Shown here one piece after another: positions 27,213 to 35,265 of a stretch of 64,000 nucleotides of DNA. Where the stretch lies: positions 7,936,001 to 8,000,000 of the forward strand of contig NZ_CP109327.1 in assembly GCF_035918155.1 (NCBI RefSeq), in the 5' to 3' direction. Under the pieces are notes generated by a model that did no database searches, had not been told where the DNA came from, and saw only the letters and a program-made list of their open reading frames with translations. How positions within the stretch are numbered: position 1 is the stretch's first letter; every line of letters begins with the position of its first letter. The position numbers and the translations under genes were made by a program. Origin of the DNA: Streptomyces sp. NBC_01591. GTDB lineage: Bacteria; Actinomycetota; Actinomycetes; Streptomycetales; Streptomycetaceae.

Positions 27213-27323
27213 CAGAGCGTTTTAGACGGGGGAGCGCTTGAGGAGAGCAGCTGCCCTGAGCGCAGTAGGGCTCTCGAAAGAGCTGAACCATGTGACGCAT
27301 TCGGTGGGTAAGGGAAGAGGCGC

Positions 27324-28616
27324 ATGACACGCAATCGGACACTCCTGAGGGTCGCCGCTCTCGCGGGTGCAGTGGTCCTGACCGGATGCACGGCGGGCGG
27401 AACCGGTGGGAGTGCGTCATCGGGCGACAAGGTGACCCTGACCTTCCTCACTTTCGAAACGCCCAACCTCGATGCGAAGTACTGGGATGCGGCGATCGCC
27501 CGTGCCTCGGCGAAGGTTCCCGGAGTAACCATCAAGAAGCTTGTCTCGCCCAGCGCCGACCGCACCGGTTACGCGAAGCAGCTGGACAGTACGGGTCAGT
27601 TCCCGGACGTCGTGATCGGCTTGAACCCTGCCGGATTCGCCGAGTCGGGCAAGCTGGCGCCATGGTCGGACAAGGAGCTCGCGAAGTACGCCGAGCCGCA
27701 CGCCAACACGTACGACGGCAAGGTCTACCAACTGCCCTATGCTGCCCAGACGACGCTCGTCTACTACAACAAGAGCGACTTCGCGAAGGCCGGCATCAAG
27801 GCCCCGCCCCGCACCTACGGTGAACTGCTCGGTAGCAGCGCCAAGTTGAAGGCCAAGGGGATCAACCCGATGGTGGTCGGCGGTGGTGGCAAGGACTCGT
27901 GGGCCGACATGTTCCCGCTGATCTGCACCGTGGCGACCGACGTCTACAAGAAGACGCCGGACTGGCTGTCCCAGCGCGCCGCGGGCAAGGTCAAGTTCAC
28001 CGACCGGGCGTTCGTGACCGCCGCGGGGAAGGTCGCCGACCTCGCGAAGAAGGGCTACATGGACCGGGCCGGACTTTCCCGCTCCTACGCGGACACCGAG
28101 CAGGCCTTCCGTGACGGCAAGGGCGCCATGTACCCGATGGGCAGCTGGTTCTCCGCCTCCGCCGACGCGAAGAAGCCGGACTTCGACACGGGTGTCTTCG
28201 CGTGGCCCACCGATCAGGGAGCGCCGGCGCTGCCCGGCGTCACCGGCGGCGGGATGACGGTGAGTTCGAAGGCACCGGACGTGGCGCTGGCCAAGAAGTG
28301 GGCGAAGGCGTTCATGGAGGACGAGAAGAACCTCGATGCCGCCGTCAAGGCCGACGGGCTCATCATCGACATCAAGGGCTACACACCACCGGCCAACATG
28401 GGACCTGTGTACGAAGAGACGGTGGCTGCATATCGGCGGGCTCAGAAGTCCGATGGAGTCGTCAACTCGTTCTCCCAGGAGACCGGCGACGGGTCCCTGC
28501 CTCCGGGCCTGGCCGACAAGGCCGCGATCGGCATGCAGAAACTGCTCAGTGGGCGTATGACAGCCGCTCAATTCGGTGCCTACATGGATACCCAGTGGGA
28601 CAAGGCCACCCGCTGA
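27324..28616 (+). CDS. Sugar ABC importer, solute-binding lipoprotein
   Basis: Extracellular binding protein of a CUT1-type sugar importer, 430 aa. The lipobox VVLTGC places the lipidated cysteine near residue 22. The mature part has the family fold, with LTFLTFETPNLDAKYWDAA, the hinge region LPYAAQTTLVYYNKSDFAKAG and AFRDGKGAMYPMGSWF. AAGGGAAGAGG lies just before the ATG. The stop overlaps the next permease start (TGATG). The ligand cannot be read from sequence; the setting suggests a glycan-derived mono- or disaccharide. Confidence 0.92.
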   Translation: MTRNRTLLRVAALAGAVVLTGCTAGGTGGSASSGDKVTLTFLTFETPNLDAKYWDAAIARASAKVPGVTIKKLVSPSADRTGYAKQLDSTGQFPDVVIGLNPAGFAESGKLAPWSDKELAKYAEPHANTYDGKVYQLPYAAQTTLVYYNKSDFAKAGIKAPPRTYGELLGSSAKLKAKGINPMVVGGGGKDSWADMFPLICTVATDVYKKTPDWLSQRAAGKVKFTDRAFVTAAGKVADLAKKGYMDRAGLSRSYADTEQAFRDGKGAMYPMGSWFSASADAKKPDFDTGVFAWPTDQGAPALPGVTGGGMTVSSKAPDVALAKKWAKAFMEDEKNLDAAVKADGLIIDIKGYTPPANMGPVYEETVAAYRRAQKSDGVVNSFSQETGDGSLPPGLADKAAIGMQKLLSGRMTAAQFGAYMDTQWDKATR

Positions 28617-29614
28617 TGCGTATCCGCACCCTCACCCGACCGGAACGTTCCACGGCCACGGACGGAGAATCGGACGTACCGCAGGAGCGGCGGTCTCGCA
28701 CTGTCGCGAAGCGGTCGCCGCAACGCCCCCGACGCGCACGCTCACGATACGGCGCGAGCCGCTTCGCCGTCTTCGCGGCGCCGGGTCTGCTGGTCTATCT
28801 GGCTCTGGTGCTCGTACCCATCGGCATCACGACCGGTTACAGCCTCACGAACAAGAACCCCTTCAATCCACCGACTCGTTGGGTGGGCCTGGACAACCTG
28901 ACCAGCCTCGCCTCCGACGACGAATTCCTCGAAGCGCTGGGCAACACTGTCCTCGTCACCGTCATCGTCACCCTCGTGACCAACGCCGGCGGGCTGGCCA
29001 TCGCCATGCTCCTCGATCGACGCGGCTGGCTGTACAACGTCCTGCGCAGCGTGTTCTTCGTCCCGGTCGTCCTCAGTGCCGTGGTGGTCAGCGTCATCTG
29101 GCAGGCGATCCTCGTCGACGACGGACTGCTCAACTCCATGCTGCGTGAGGTGGGGGTGAGCAACCCGCCGGGGTGGCTCTCCGACCCGAGCCTCGCCCTG
29201 TACACGGTCTCGTGGGTCATCGCCTGGCAGGGACTCGGCTTCTGCGTCGTGATCTACCTGGCCGGACTCCAGGGAATTCCCCAGGAGTTGCACGAAGCAG
29301 CGGCGATCGACGGCTGCGGACCGGTGACGCGGTTCCGCCATGTCACCTGGCCGATGCTGGCGCCCGCCGTCACGATCAATACGGTGATGTCACTGATCGG
29401 CGGCTTCAAGGCCTACGACCAGGTCCAGGTCCTCACCAACGGTGGCCCGGGACCCGGCACCACATCCACCCTCGCATTCCAGGTGGTCCAGACCGCCTTC
29501 AACGGCAACCACGTCGGCTACGCCTCCGCCATGGCTGTCGCGATGCTGGTCCTGGTCGCGGCTGTGTCGGTGATCGCGCTCGGCCTCCTGCAGAAACGCG
29601 AGGTGTCTTCCTGA
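28616..29614 (+). CDS. Sugar ABC importer permease (MalF/UgpA type)
   Basis: 332-aa inner-membrane permease from the ATG at 28616, which overlaps the binding-protein stop by one base. An arginine-rich cytoplasmic tail precedes six transmembrane segments. The EAA loop reads ELHEAAAIDGCGPVTRFRHVTWP, the contact point for the ATPase. No ATPase is encoded in this operon, as is usual for Streptomyces sugar importers that share MsiK. Confidence 0.94.
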   Translation: MRIRTLTRPERSTATDGESDVPQERRSRTVAKRSPQRPRRARSRYGASRFAVFAAPGLLVYLALVLVPIGITTGYSLTNKNPFNPPTRWVGLDNLTSLASDDEFLEALGNTVLVTVIVTLVTNAGGLAIAMLLDRRGWLYNVLRSVFFVPVVLSAVVVSVIWQAILVDDGLLNSMLREVGVSNPPGWLSDPSLALYTVSWVIAWQGLGFCVVIYLAGLQGIPQELHEAAAIDGCGPVTRFRHVTWPMLAPAVTINTVMSLIGGFKAYDQVQVLTNGGPGPGTTSTLAFQVVQTAFNGNHVGYASAMAVAMLVLVAAVSVIALGLLQKREVSS

Positions 29615-29616
29615 TC

Positions 29617-30444
29617 ATGAACCCATCCAGGGCTTGGCTCCGTCCGGCTGTCGCGCTCCTCGCCGGCCTCTTGTTCTTCCTGCCGATCTACCTCGTGCTG
29701 GCCAATGTATTCAAGGACGGTTCGTCGATCGTGTCGAACCCGGTGGGTCTGCCGGTCCCACCGACCATGGACAACATCCACAGCGTGCTGTCCCGGCCCG
29801 ACCACCTCTTCTGGTACGGGTTGGTCAACAGCACGGAGGTCACCGTGATCTCCATCCTCATCACCACCGCGATCTCCGCCATGCTCGGCCATTATCTGGC
29901 GCGGGCGACCGGCGCCCTGGCCAAGGTCGCCATGGTCGCGCTGCTGTGCGGCCTCATGGTGCCGCCGGCGGTCATCCTCACCCCGATCACCGACGTACTC
30001 AGGGGACTTGGCCTGATGAGTACGGTGCCCGGCCTGATCCTGGCGTACGTCGGCTACTACATGCCGTTCGGCGTCTTCGTCTTCGCCGGCTTCGTCAAGA
30101 CGATCCCGCGTGAGGTCGAGGAGGCGGCGGCCATCGACGGCGCCGGTGCGTTCCGCGCATTCTGGCAGGTGGTCTTCCCGCTGATGCGACCGGCGTCGGC
30201 CAGTGTGCTGATCTTCCTCGGCGTGTGGATCTGGAACGACTTCCTCAACCCGCTGATCATCCTGGGCCCGGCCTCCGGTACCACGGTGACCGTCGGAATC
30301 TACCGGGCCATCGGCGAACATCAGGCGGACTTCGGCTCGGTCTTCGCCCTCATGCTCCTGGCGACGCTGCCCATCCTCGTGTTCTACCTGGCCTTCCAGA
30401 AGCAGTTCGTCAAGGGCCTCACCGGTGGAGCGACGAAGGGCTGA
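29617..30444 (+). CDS. Sugar ABC importer permease (MalG/UgpE type)
   Basis: 275-aa permease beginning two bases after the MalF-like stop. Six transmembrane segments; the EAA loop is EVEEAAAIDGAGAFRAFWQVVFP. With the MalF-type partner it should form the membrane channel. A hairpin follows shortly after the stop. Confidence 0.94.
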   Translation: MNPSRAWLRPAVALLAGLLFFLPIYLVLANVFKDGSSIVSNPVGLPVPPTMDNIHSVLSRPDHLFWYGLVNSTEVTVISILITTAISAMLGHYLARATGALAKVAMVALLCGLMVPPAVILTPITDVLRGLGLMSTVPGLILAYVGYYMPFGVFVFAGFVKTIPREVEEAAAIDGAGAFRAFWQVVFPLMRPASASVLIFLGVWIWNDFLNPLIILGPASGTTVTVGIYRAIGEHQADFGSVFALMLLATLPILVFYLAFQKQFVKGLTGGATKG

Positions 30445-30459
30445 CCGGCCGGCCGACAC

Positions 30460-30491
30460 CGGGGCGGGGGCCGCAGGGCAGCCCCGCCCCG
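30460..30491. terminator. GC hairpin after the sugar importer operon
   Basis: Inverted repeat cggggcgggg / ccccgccccg, 10 bp with a 12-nt loop, 15 nt after the permease stop. The aldo/keto reductase gene begins about 95 nt later, so this may be partial termination. Confidence 0.55.
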
Positions 30492-30584
30492 TCGTGTCAT
30501 ATCTCCAACTATCCGATCCGGCCGCCAGGTTGATGGTTCTCCGGCGCGCGGCCGAGACCCCGAGTGAGAGGCACCCCCGAACTC

Positions 30585-31592
30585 ATGCGCAGCACCGCAC
30601 TCGGGCGCACCGCCACAGCGGTCGGTGAACTGTCCCTGGGCGCCGCACCCCTGGGAAACCTGTTCCACGCGATCAGCGACGAGGACGCGGCCGCCACCGT
30701 CGAAGCCGCCTGGGCGTGCGGGATACGCAGCTTCGACACCGCCCCGCACTACGGCCTGGGGCTGTCCGAGCGCCGTCTCGGAGCAGCCCTGCGCACCCGC
30801 CCGCGCGACCAGTACACCCTGTCCACGAAGGTCGGCCGCCTGCTGCGTCCGCGTACCGCAGCGCACGGCGACGACCGGGCCAACGGCTTCGCCGTCCCGG
30901 CCACCCATGAGCGGGTATGGGACTTCACCGCCCGCGGCGTACGCACCGCCGTCGAGGAGAGCCTGACCCGGCTCGGCCTCGACCGGGTGGACATCGTCTA
31001 CCTGCACGACCCGGACCAGCACGAGCGGCAGGCCCTCGACTGCGCCTACCCCGAGCTGGAACGGATGCGCGCGGAGGGCACGGTCGGCGCGATCGGCGTC
31101 GGCATGAACGAGACCGAGCTGCCGACACGGTTCATCCGCGACACCGACATCGACGTGGTCCTGCTGGCCGGCCGCTACTCCCTCCTCGACCAGAGCGGGC
31201 TGACCTCACTCCTGCCGCAGGCCGCGCGGCGTGGGGTGTCCGTGCTGGTGGGCGGGGTGTTCAACTCGGGCCTCCTGGCCGACCCCAGGCCCGGCGCAAC
31301 CTTCGACTACGCCCCCGCACCCCTGCGCATGCTGGAACGGGCCCTGGCGCTGCGGACCTTGTGCGAGAGCTTCGATGTCCCGCTGCGGGCGGCGGCCCTG
31401 CAGTTCCCGCTCGGGCATCCGGCGGTCGCCGGTGTGCTGCTCGGGGCGCGCACCGCTGCAGAGGTGGTGGACGCCGCCGCGATGCTCAGCCGGCCCATCC
31501 CCCCGGACCTGTGGCGCGCGCTGCGATCCGGGGGCCTGCTGCCCCGGAATGGGCCGGTGCCCGACCGGCGTCAGGCCGAAAGCCGCCGGTGA
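30585..31592 (+). CDS. Aldo/keto reductase, aldose 1-dehydrogenase (L-fucose dehydrogenase) type
   Basis: 335-aa cytosolic NAD(P)-dependent oxidoreductase. The AKR tetrad residues are visible: D in SFDTAPHYG, the same motif's Tyr, K in STKVGRLL and H in VYLHDPDQH. Length and motifs fit the D-threo-aldose/L-fucose dehydrogenase branch, which oxidises aldoses at C1 to lactones. The ATG at 30585 gives the normal N-terminus (RSTALGRTATAV); an in-frame GTG at 30564 is the alternative. A lactonase-like amidohydrolase frame follows 61 nt later and a fucosidase gene lies in the same locus. L-fucose or a related aldose as substrate is inference. Confidence 0.85.
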   Translation: MRSTALGRTATAVGELSLGAAPLGNLFHAISDEDAAATVEAAWACGIRSFDTAPHYGLGLSERRLGAALRTRPRDQYTLSTKVGRLLRPRTAAHGDDRANGFAVPATHERVWDFTARGVRTAVEESLTRLGLDRVDIVYLHDPDQHERQALDCAYPELERMRAEGTVGAIGVGMNETELPTRFIRDTDIDVVLLAGRYSLLDQSGLTSLLPQAARRGVSVLVGGVFNSGLLADPRPGATFDYAPAPLRMLERALALRTLCESFDVPLRAAALQFPLGHPAVAGVLLGARTAAEVVDAAAMLSRPIPPDLWRALRSGGLLPRNGPVPDRRQAESRR

Positions 31593-31653
31593 CGCGGACC
31601 GTACAGCTCCGTGTCACCGGCCCGGACCCGATCCCTCGGAAGGCGAAGCATCC

Positions 31654-32486
31654 TTGACCACCACCATCGACGCCCACCAGCACCTCCGGGACTGCCGGTC
31701 CGCGATCAGGACTGGATCAGCGGACCTGAACTCGTCACACTGCGGCGGTACTTCACCCTCGACGACCTGCGCCCGCAGGCGTCGACGCCACCGTGCTGGT
31801 GCAGACGATCTGCGTACCCGAGGAGACTCCCGGGTACTTGGCGCTCGCCGCCGCCGACCGGCTGGTGGCCGGAGTCGTCGGCTGGACCGACCTGACGTCT
31901 CCCGGGATCGCCGACGCTCTGGCCGAACTGCGTGCCCTGCCCGGCGGCGAGCACCTGGTCGGCATCCGCCATCAGGTACAGGGCGAGGACGACCCGCCCT
32001 GGCTGCTGCGCCCCGATGTCGAGCGCGGCCTGGCCGCCGTCGCGTCCGCGGGGCTCGCCTACGGCCTGGTGTGCTGCGCCCGGAGCAACTGCCTCGGCGG
32101 TCGCGGCGGCGCAGGCCCGGCCTGAACTCACCTTCACCCTGAACCACTTGGGCAAGCCTCCCGTCCGCCCACGCCGCCACGACACCTGGGCCGCGGACCT
32201 GCGTGCCCTGGCCCGGCCGCCCAACACGGTGGCCAAGCTCCCCGGCCTGGTCACCGAGGCCGACCGGCAGGCATGGCGCCCCGCCGATCTGCGGCCGTAC
32301 GTGTCGGTCGCGCTGGACGCCTTCGGCCCGCGGCGGCTGATATTCGGGTCGGACTGGCCGGTGTGCACGACGACGGCCGACTACGGGCAGGTGGTCGCCA
32401 CCACCAGCGAGCTCCTGGCGGACCTGTCGGAGCAGGAACGGCACGAGGTCCTCGGCGGCACGGCCTCGCGGGTCTACCACCTCTGA
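31654..32486 (+). pseudogene. Amidohydrolase (aldonolactonase type), several frameshifts
   Basis: A TTG start with GGAAGG upstream opens TTTIDAHQHL, the metal-binding HxH of amidohydrolase-2 lactonases. The reading then moves between frames: LRRYFTLDDLRPQ in one, VQTICVPEETPGYLALAAADRLV in a second, and after an extra TG and a missing G near 32070-32092, LNHLGKPPV and FGSDWPVCTTTADY in a third, ending GGTASRVYHL. All parts of a roughly 280-aa enzyme are present in order. At least three indels, none in long homopolymers, separate them. Likely a recently dead gene, unless they are sequencing errors; its role would have been to open the lactone made by the preceding dehydrogenase. Confidence 0.8.
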
Positions 32487-32595
32487 GCTGGTCCTGAGGT
32501 TCTGGCGCGGGGCCCACGCCGGTCATTCGTGGGATCGGTGCGCCCGGGGCGCGGGGCAGGCCCCACAGGCTGAGCCGCCACCCGGCGGGGTGGCC

Positions 32596-32621
32596 CCGGT
32601 CCGTCCCCCTTTCCGGACCGG
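32596..32621. terminator. Hairpin between convergent genes
   Basis: CCGGTCCG (32596-32603) and CGGACCGG (32614-32621) flank a pyrimidine-rich 10-nt loop. It lies between the broken amidohydrolase and the end of the minus-strand oxidoreductase gene. Confidence 0.6.
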
Positions 32622-32632
32622 AGCCTCCGGTC

Positions 32633-33802
32633 TCACCTCTGGCCGTGTGCGAAGTACGCGGCCAAGTCCGCCTGCAGAGGAGCCACTTCGACGGCTCTTC
32701 CTCCGTCCCGCAGTGACATGGTGGCCGCGTGACCCGCGGCCACCGCCTCCCGGGCCGCCACCGGAGAGGTGACGGTGGCCCCGCCCTCCCGCACGAACCG
32801 CAGGAACTCCGCGGCCAGGAGCGGATCGGCACCACCGTGGGTGCCGGTCGGCGTGGGCACGGGGACCACCAGATCGGCCTCGGCGCGGTAGTCGGAGCGG
32901 CGGTTCCACACCCGCACCTCCGCGCCTTCGGAGTCGCCGAAGTTCTCCAGGCGTCCCTCGGTGCCGATCACCGTATAGTTGCGCCAGTAGTCCGGTGTGT
33001 AGTGGCACTGCTGATAGCTGGCGAACACGCCGTTGCCCAGCTGCATCTGCATCATGCTCAGGTCCTCCACGTCCACCACCGGGTGCAGACCGGTGAGGCT
33101 GAGCGGCGGCCAGTTGTCCACCGACAGCCAGTCGGTCATCCGCTCCCCGCTGCGGTCGCGGCGCGAAGAGATGTCTCCGTAGACGGTCAGTCCGCCCATG
33201 GCGTTCACGCGCCGGGTGTAGCCACCGGCCAGCCAGTGGATGACATCGATGTCGTGGGCTCCCTTCTGCAGCAGCAGACCGGTGGTGTTGCGCCGGTCCG
33301 CGTGCCAGTCCTTGAAGTAGAAATCGCCGCCGTGGCCGACGAAGTGGCGGCACCAGACGGCCTTCACCGCGCCGATGGCCCCGCTGTCGATCAGCTCGCG
33401 CATGGCCATCACGACCGGCATGTGCCGCATGTTGTGGCCTACGTACAGAGGGGTGCGGTAGGCGCGGGCAGCCGCGAGCAGTCGGTCGCAGCTCTCGACG
33501 GTGATGGCCATCGGCTTGTCCAGGAACACCGGTACACCGGCCGCGAGGAAGTCCAGGCCGACCTGTTCGTGCGTGTGGTCGGGAGTCAGTACGAACACGC
33601 CGTCGAGTCCCGCGTCGAGCAGCTCGTGGTGGTCCGCGGCAGACCTCACCCGCTCGCCGAAGCGCTTCTCGGCGAGCGCGAGCATCCGCGGATCGCGGTC
33701 GCAGGCGGCGGCCACCACGGAGCCCGAGCCCGGCCGATGAACCAGGTCGACCAGGTCGCTGCGATTGCCCAGGCCGATGACGCCGAGCCTGATGTCGTCC
33801 AA
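32633..33802 (-). CDS. Gfo/Idh/MocA-family sugar oxidoreductase
   Basis: 389-aa NAD(P)-dependent dehydrogenase. The TTG at 33802 is the start, with AAAGGA seven bases upstream. The N-terminal Rossmann fold begins RLGVIGLGNRSDLVDLV, and the conserved EKP-type motif appears as VFLDKPMAI. The C-terminal alpha/beta domain carries GLLLQKGAHDIDVIHWL, where the aspartate and histidine match the usual catalytic positions. Expected to oxidise or reduce a sugar or inositol-like polyol in the cytosol. It is divergent from the GntR gene, with a candidate operator in the shared region. Confidence 0.9.
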   Translation of the reverse strand: MDDIRLGVIGLGNRSDLVDLVHRPGSGSVVAAACDRDPRMLALAEKRFGERVRSAADHHELLDAGLDGVFVLTPDHTHEQVGLDFLAAGVPVFLDKPMAITVESCDRLLAAARAYRTPLYVGHNMRHMPVVMAMRELIDSGAIGAVKAVWCRHFVGHGGDFYFKDWHADRRNTTGLLLQKGAHDIDVIHWLAGGYTRRVNAMGGLTVYGDISSRRDRSGERMTDWLSVDNWPPLSLTGLHPVVDVEDLSMMQMQLGNGVFASYQQCHYTPDYWRNYTVIGTEGRLENFGDSEGAEVRVWNRRSDYRAEADLVVPVPTPTGTHGGADPLLAAEFLRFVREGGATVTSPVAAREAVAAGHAATMSLRDGGRAVEVAPLQADLAAYFAHGQR

Positions 33803-34111
33803 CGTGCTGTCCTTTCGCGGGATTTGGAGGAGCTACGGTTGCCGCGATGGGGGGTGAGGCAAGAAAGAAGGCCGTAGTCGGAACGGTGGATCAGCCATGG
33901 CCGCGGTGTGCCGGCGAGAGGGCTGAACACCGATGGAGGCGGATGGAGGCATCCCATTTACGCGACGGCAAGGAGAGTGTAAATCAGATACATTTCGGAA
34001 CTCGCGGGCAGGGTTGCATCAACCCTGTGGGCGGTCGTTCCAGGTTGCGGGAGTGGGAGACTGGTCGATTCTGGTGGTCGCCGAATCCTGGCGTCAAGTG
34101 TTTGGGTGTGA
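33803..34111. promoter_or_regulatory. Divergent region upstream of the Gfo/Idh and gntR genes
   Basis: No gene seen. TGTAAATCAGATACA (33978-33992) is a TGTA-N7-TACA dyad and resembles the other GntR-type candidate sites of the locus. GGGTTG-cat-CAACCC at 34011-34025 is a short hairpin. From 34085 begins the 33-nt block that recurs inverted at 36414-36446. Confidence 0.5.
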
Positions 34112-34151
34112 TTCACTGGGGCCGAGTTGCTTGATGTATAGGAAATATGTA
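34112..34151 (+). promoter_or_regulatory. gntR promoter with overlapping operator
   Basis: TTCACT (34112-34117), 17-nt spacer, TGTATA (34135-34140). The candidate operator TGTATAGGAAATATGTA (34135-34151) covers the -10 box and matches the operator-like sequence of the dehydratase gene at 13 of 17 positions. This suggests autoregulation by the encoded GntR protein. Confidence 0.65.
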
Positions 34152-34213
34152 ACCGGCGACGAAGGCCCCGGCCTGGCGCGCCGATGCATCAAGAGGGAAG
34201 TGAGGGAGAGCTG

Positions 34214-34990
34214 TTGACCCACTCAGAGAAGAGCGCCGCGCCTGCGCCCGTGCCGACGGGTACGGGGGGCGGGTACCGGCCCGGGTACGAGGTCGCAGCC
34301 GAGCGCGTCCTCGAGTACGTCGTGCGGGAGGGGCTGCGGCCCGGTGACCGGCTGCCCACGGAGAAGGATCTGGCCGAAGAGGTACAGATGAGCCGGACCG
34401 TGGTGCGGGAGGCGGTGAAGATCCTCTCCGCCTTGGGGCGGCTGTCCGTGCAGAAGGGCCGCGGCATCTATGTGGCCGAGCCGGAGCAGTCCTCCTGGCA
34501 GCAGTCACTCGCCAACTTTCTGCCCGCGGACCTGCGACAGGTGGACGAACTCTTCGAGTTCCGCCGCCATTTGGAGACCACCACGACCAACCTGGCTTCG
34601 CAGCGCGCCACTCCCGCGCAGGTCAAGGTGGTACGCGAAGCCGCGCAGCAGTCCACGCAGGCGGCCCAGCAGGGTGACATCGACGCCTTCACGCTCGCCG
34701 ACGAGGCCTTCCACGCCGGCATCGCGGCCGCTGCCGCCAACATGTTCTTCGCCTCGACCGTCGACGCCATGCGGCGCCTGCAGCGGCAGGTCACGACGAT
34801 AGGGCTGGCCGGTATCGCAGGCGGATCCCTGCACGTGGCCGCCGAACAGCACGAGGCCATCGCCGAGGCCATCGCCGCCGGGGAGACCGACCGTGCCGAA
34901 GCGCTGATGGCCCAACACATCGACATGACCGCCCAGCAGTTCCAGCAGGAAATCTGGCGCCGTGTCGTACCCGGCGACGAGTCCCCCTGA
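34214..34990 (+). CDS. GntR-family repressor, FadR subfamily
   Basis: 258-aa regulator from the TTG at 34214, which has GAGGGAG in front; the in-frame ATG at 34184 has no ribosome site. The winged helix runs from about residue 25 (AAERVLEYVVREGLRPGDRLPTEKDLAE) to VQKGRGIYVAEP. The C-terminal FCD domain is all-helical, with R and H residues in RRHLETT, DEAFHAGI and EQHEAIAEAI that usually bind a metal and a carboxylate ligand. The genes around it and the four similar TGTAT-containing sites suggest it represses the aldonate branch of the locus and responds to a sugar acid. Confidence 0.9.
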   Translation: MTHSEKSAAPAPVPTGTGGGYRPGYEVAAERVLEYVVREGLRPGDRLPTEKDLAEEVQMSRTVVREAVKILSALGRLSVQKGRGIYVAEPEQSSWQQSLANFLPADLRQVDELFEFRRHLETTTTNLASQRATPAQVKVVREAAQQSTQAAQQGDIDAFTLADEAFHAGIAAAAANMFFASTVDAMRRLQRQVTTIGLAGIAGGSLHVAAEQHEAIAEAIAAGETDRAEALMAQHIDMTAQQFQQEIWRRVVPGDESP

Positions 34991-35062
34991 ACCGCAGGTC
35001 TCCAGTCGTAGTGGTGCAGCCGGGGAGGGCCGTCACGCGTACGCGTGGGTAACGGCGATTGA

Positions 35063-35194
35063 GTGATTCGGCGGGAACTCACTCTCGTTCTCAGCGACTT
35101 GGACAGGTCCCATGTGGATCCGTCGAAGCACGGCCGGAACGAGGTCTTCGGTGGCACGGCCTCCCGGGATACCGCCTCTGGCGCGAGACGGCCT
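35063..35194 (+). pseudogene. Amidohydrolase C-terminal remnant
   Basis: The plus strand reads ELTLVLSDLDRSHVDPS and then KHGRNEVFGGTASR, followed after a one-base shift by YRLWRETAW. This matches the end of lactonase-type amidohydrolases (compare RHEVLGGTASRVYHL at the end of the frame at 32486). Nothing else of the gene is present, so it is a second deleted copy of that family in the same locus. Confidence 0.6.
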
Positions 35195-35242
35195 GGCGAC
35201 AACAGGGGGCGGGTGCAACTGCACCCGCCCCCTGTTGTCGCC
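35195..35242. terminator. Perfect 23-bp hairpin between gntR and the dehydratase gene
   Basis: ggcgacaacagggggcgggt(gca) and its exact complement are separated by only two bases. It lies between convergent genes and should stop transcription from both sides. Confidence 0.92.
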
Positions 35243-35265
35243 TACGGCGATCGCTCGCGCATGCG

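Larger units (their letters stand above)
26976..27292. repeat. Divergent regulatory region, copy 1
   Basis: This stretch between the minus-strand Tat-protein gene and the plus-strand importer is homologous to 51795-52326. Anchors: ATAGTTCGGACTCTTC at 26976 versus 51795 (15 of 16 identical), then GTCTAGCGTGCA-like sequence, then CTTAGTTAGGATCTAT, then TTGACA-N18-GATACT, then CTGAACCATG. The distance from the first anchor to ATCTAT is 165 nt in both copies. No gene is present in 26901-27323. Confidence 0.85.
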
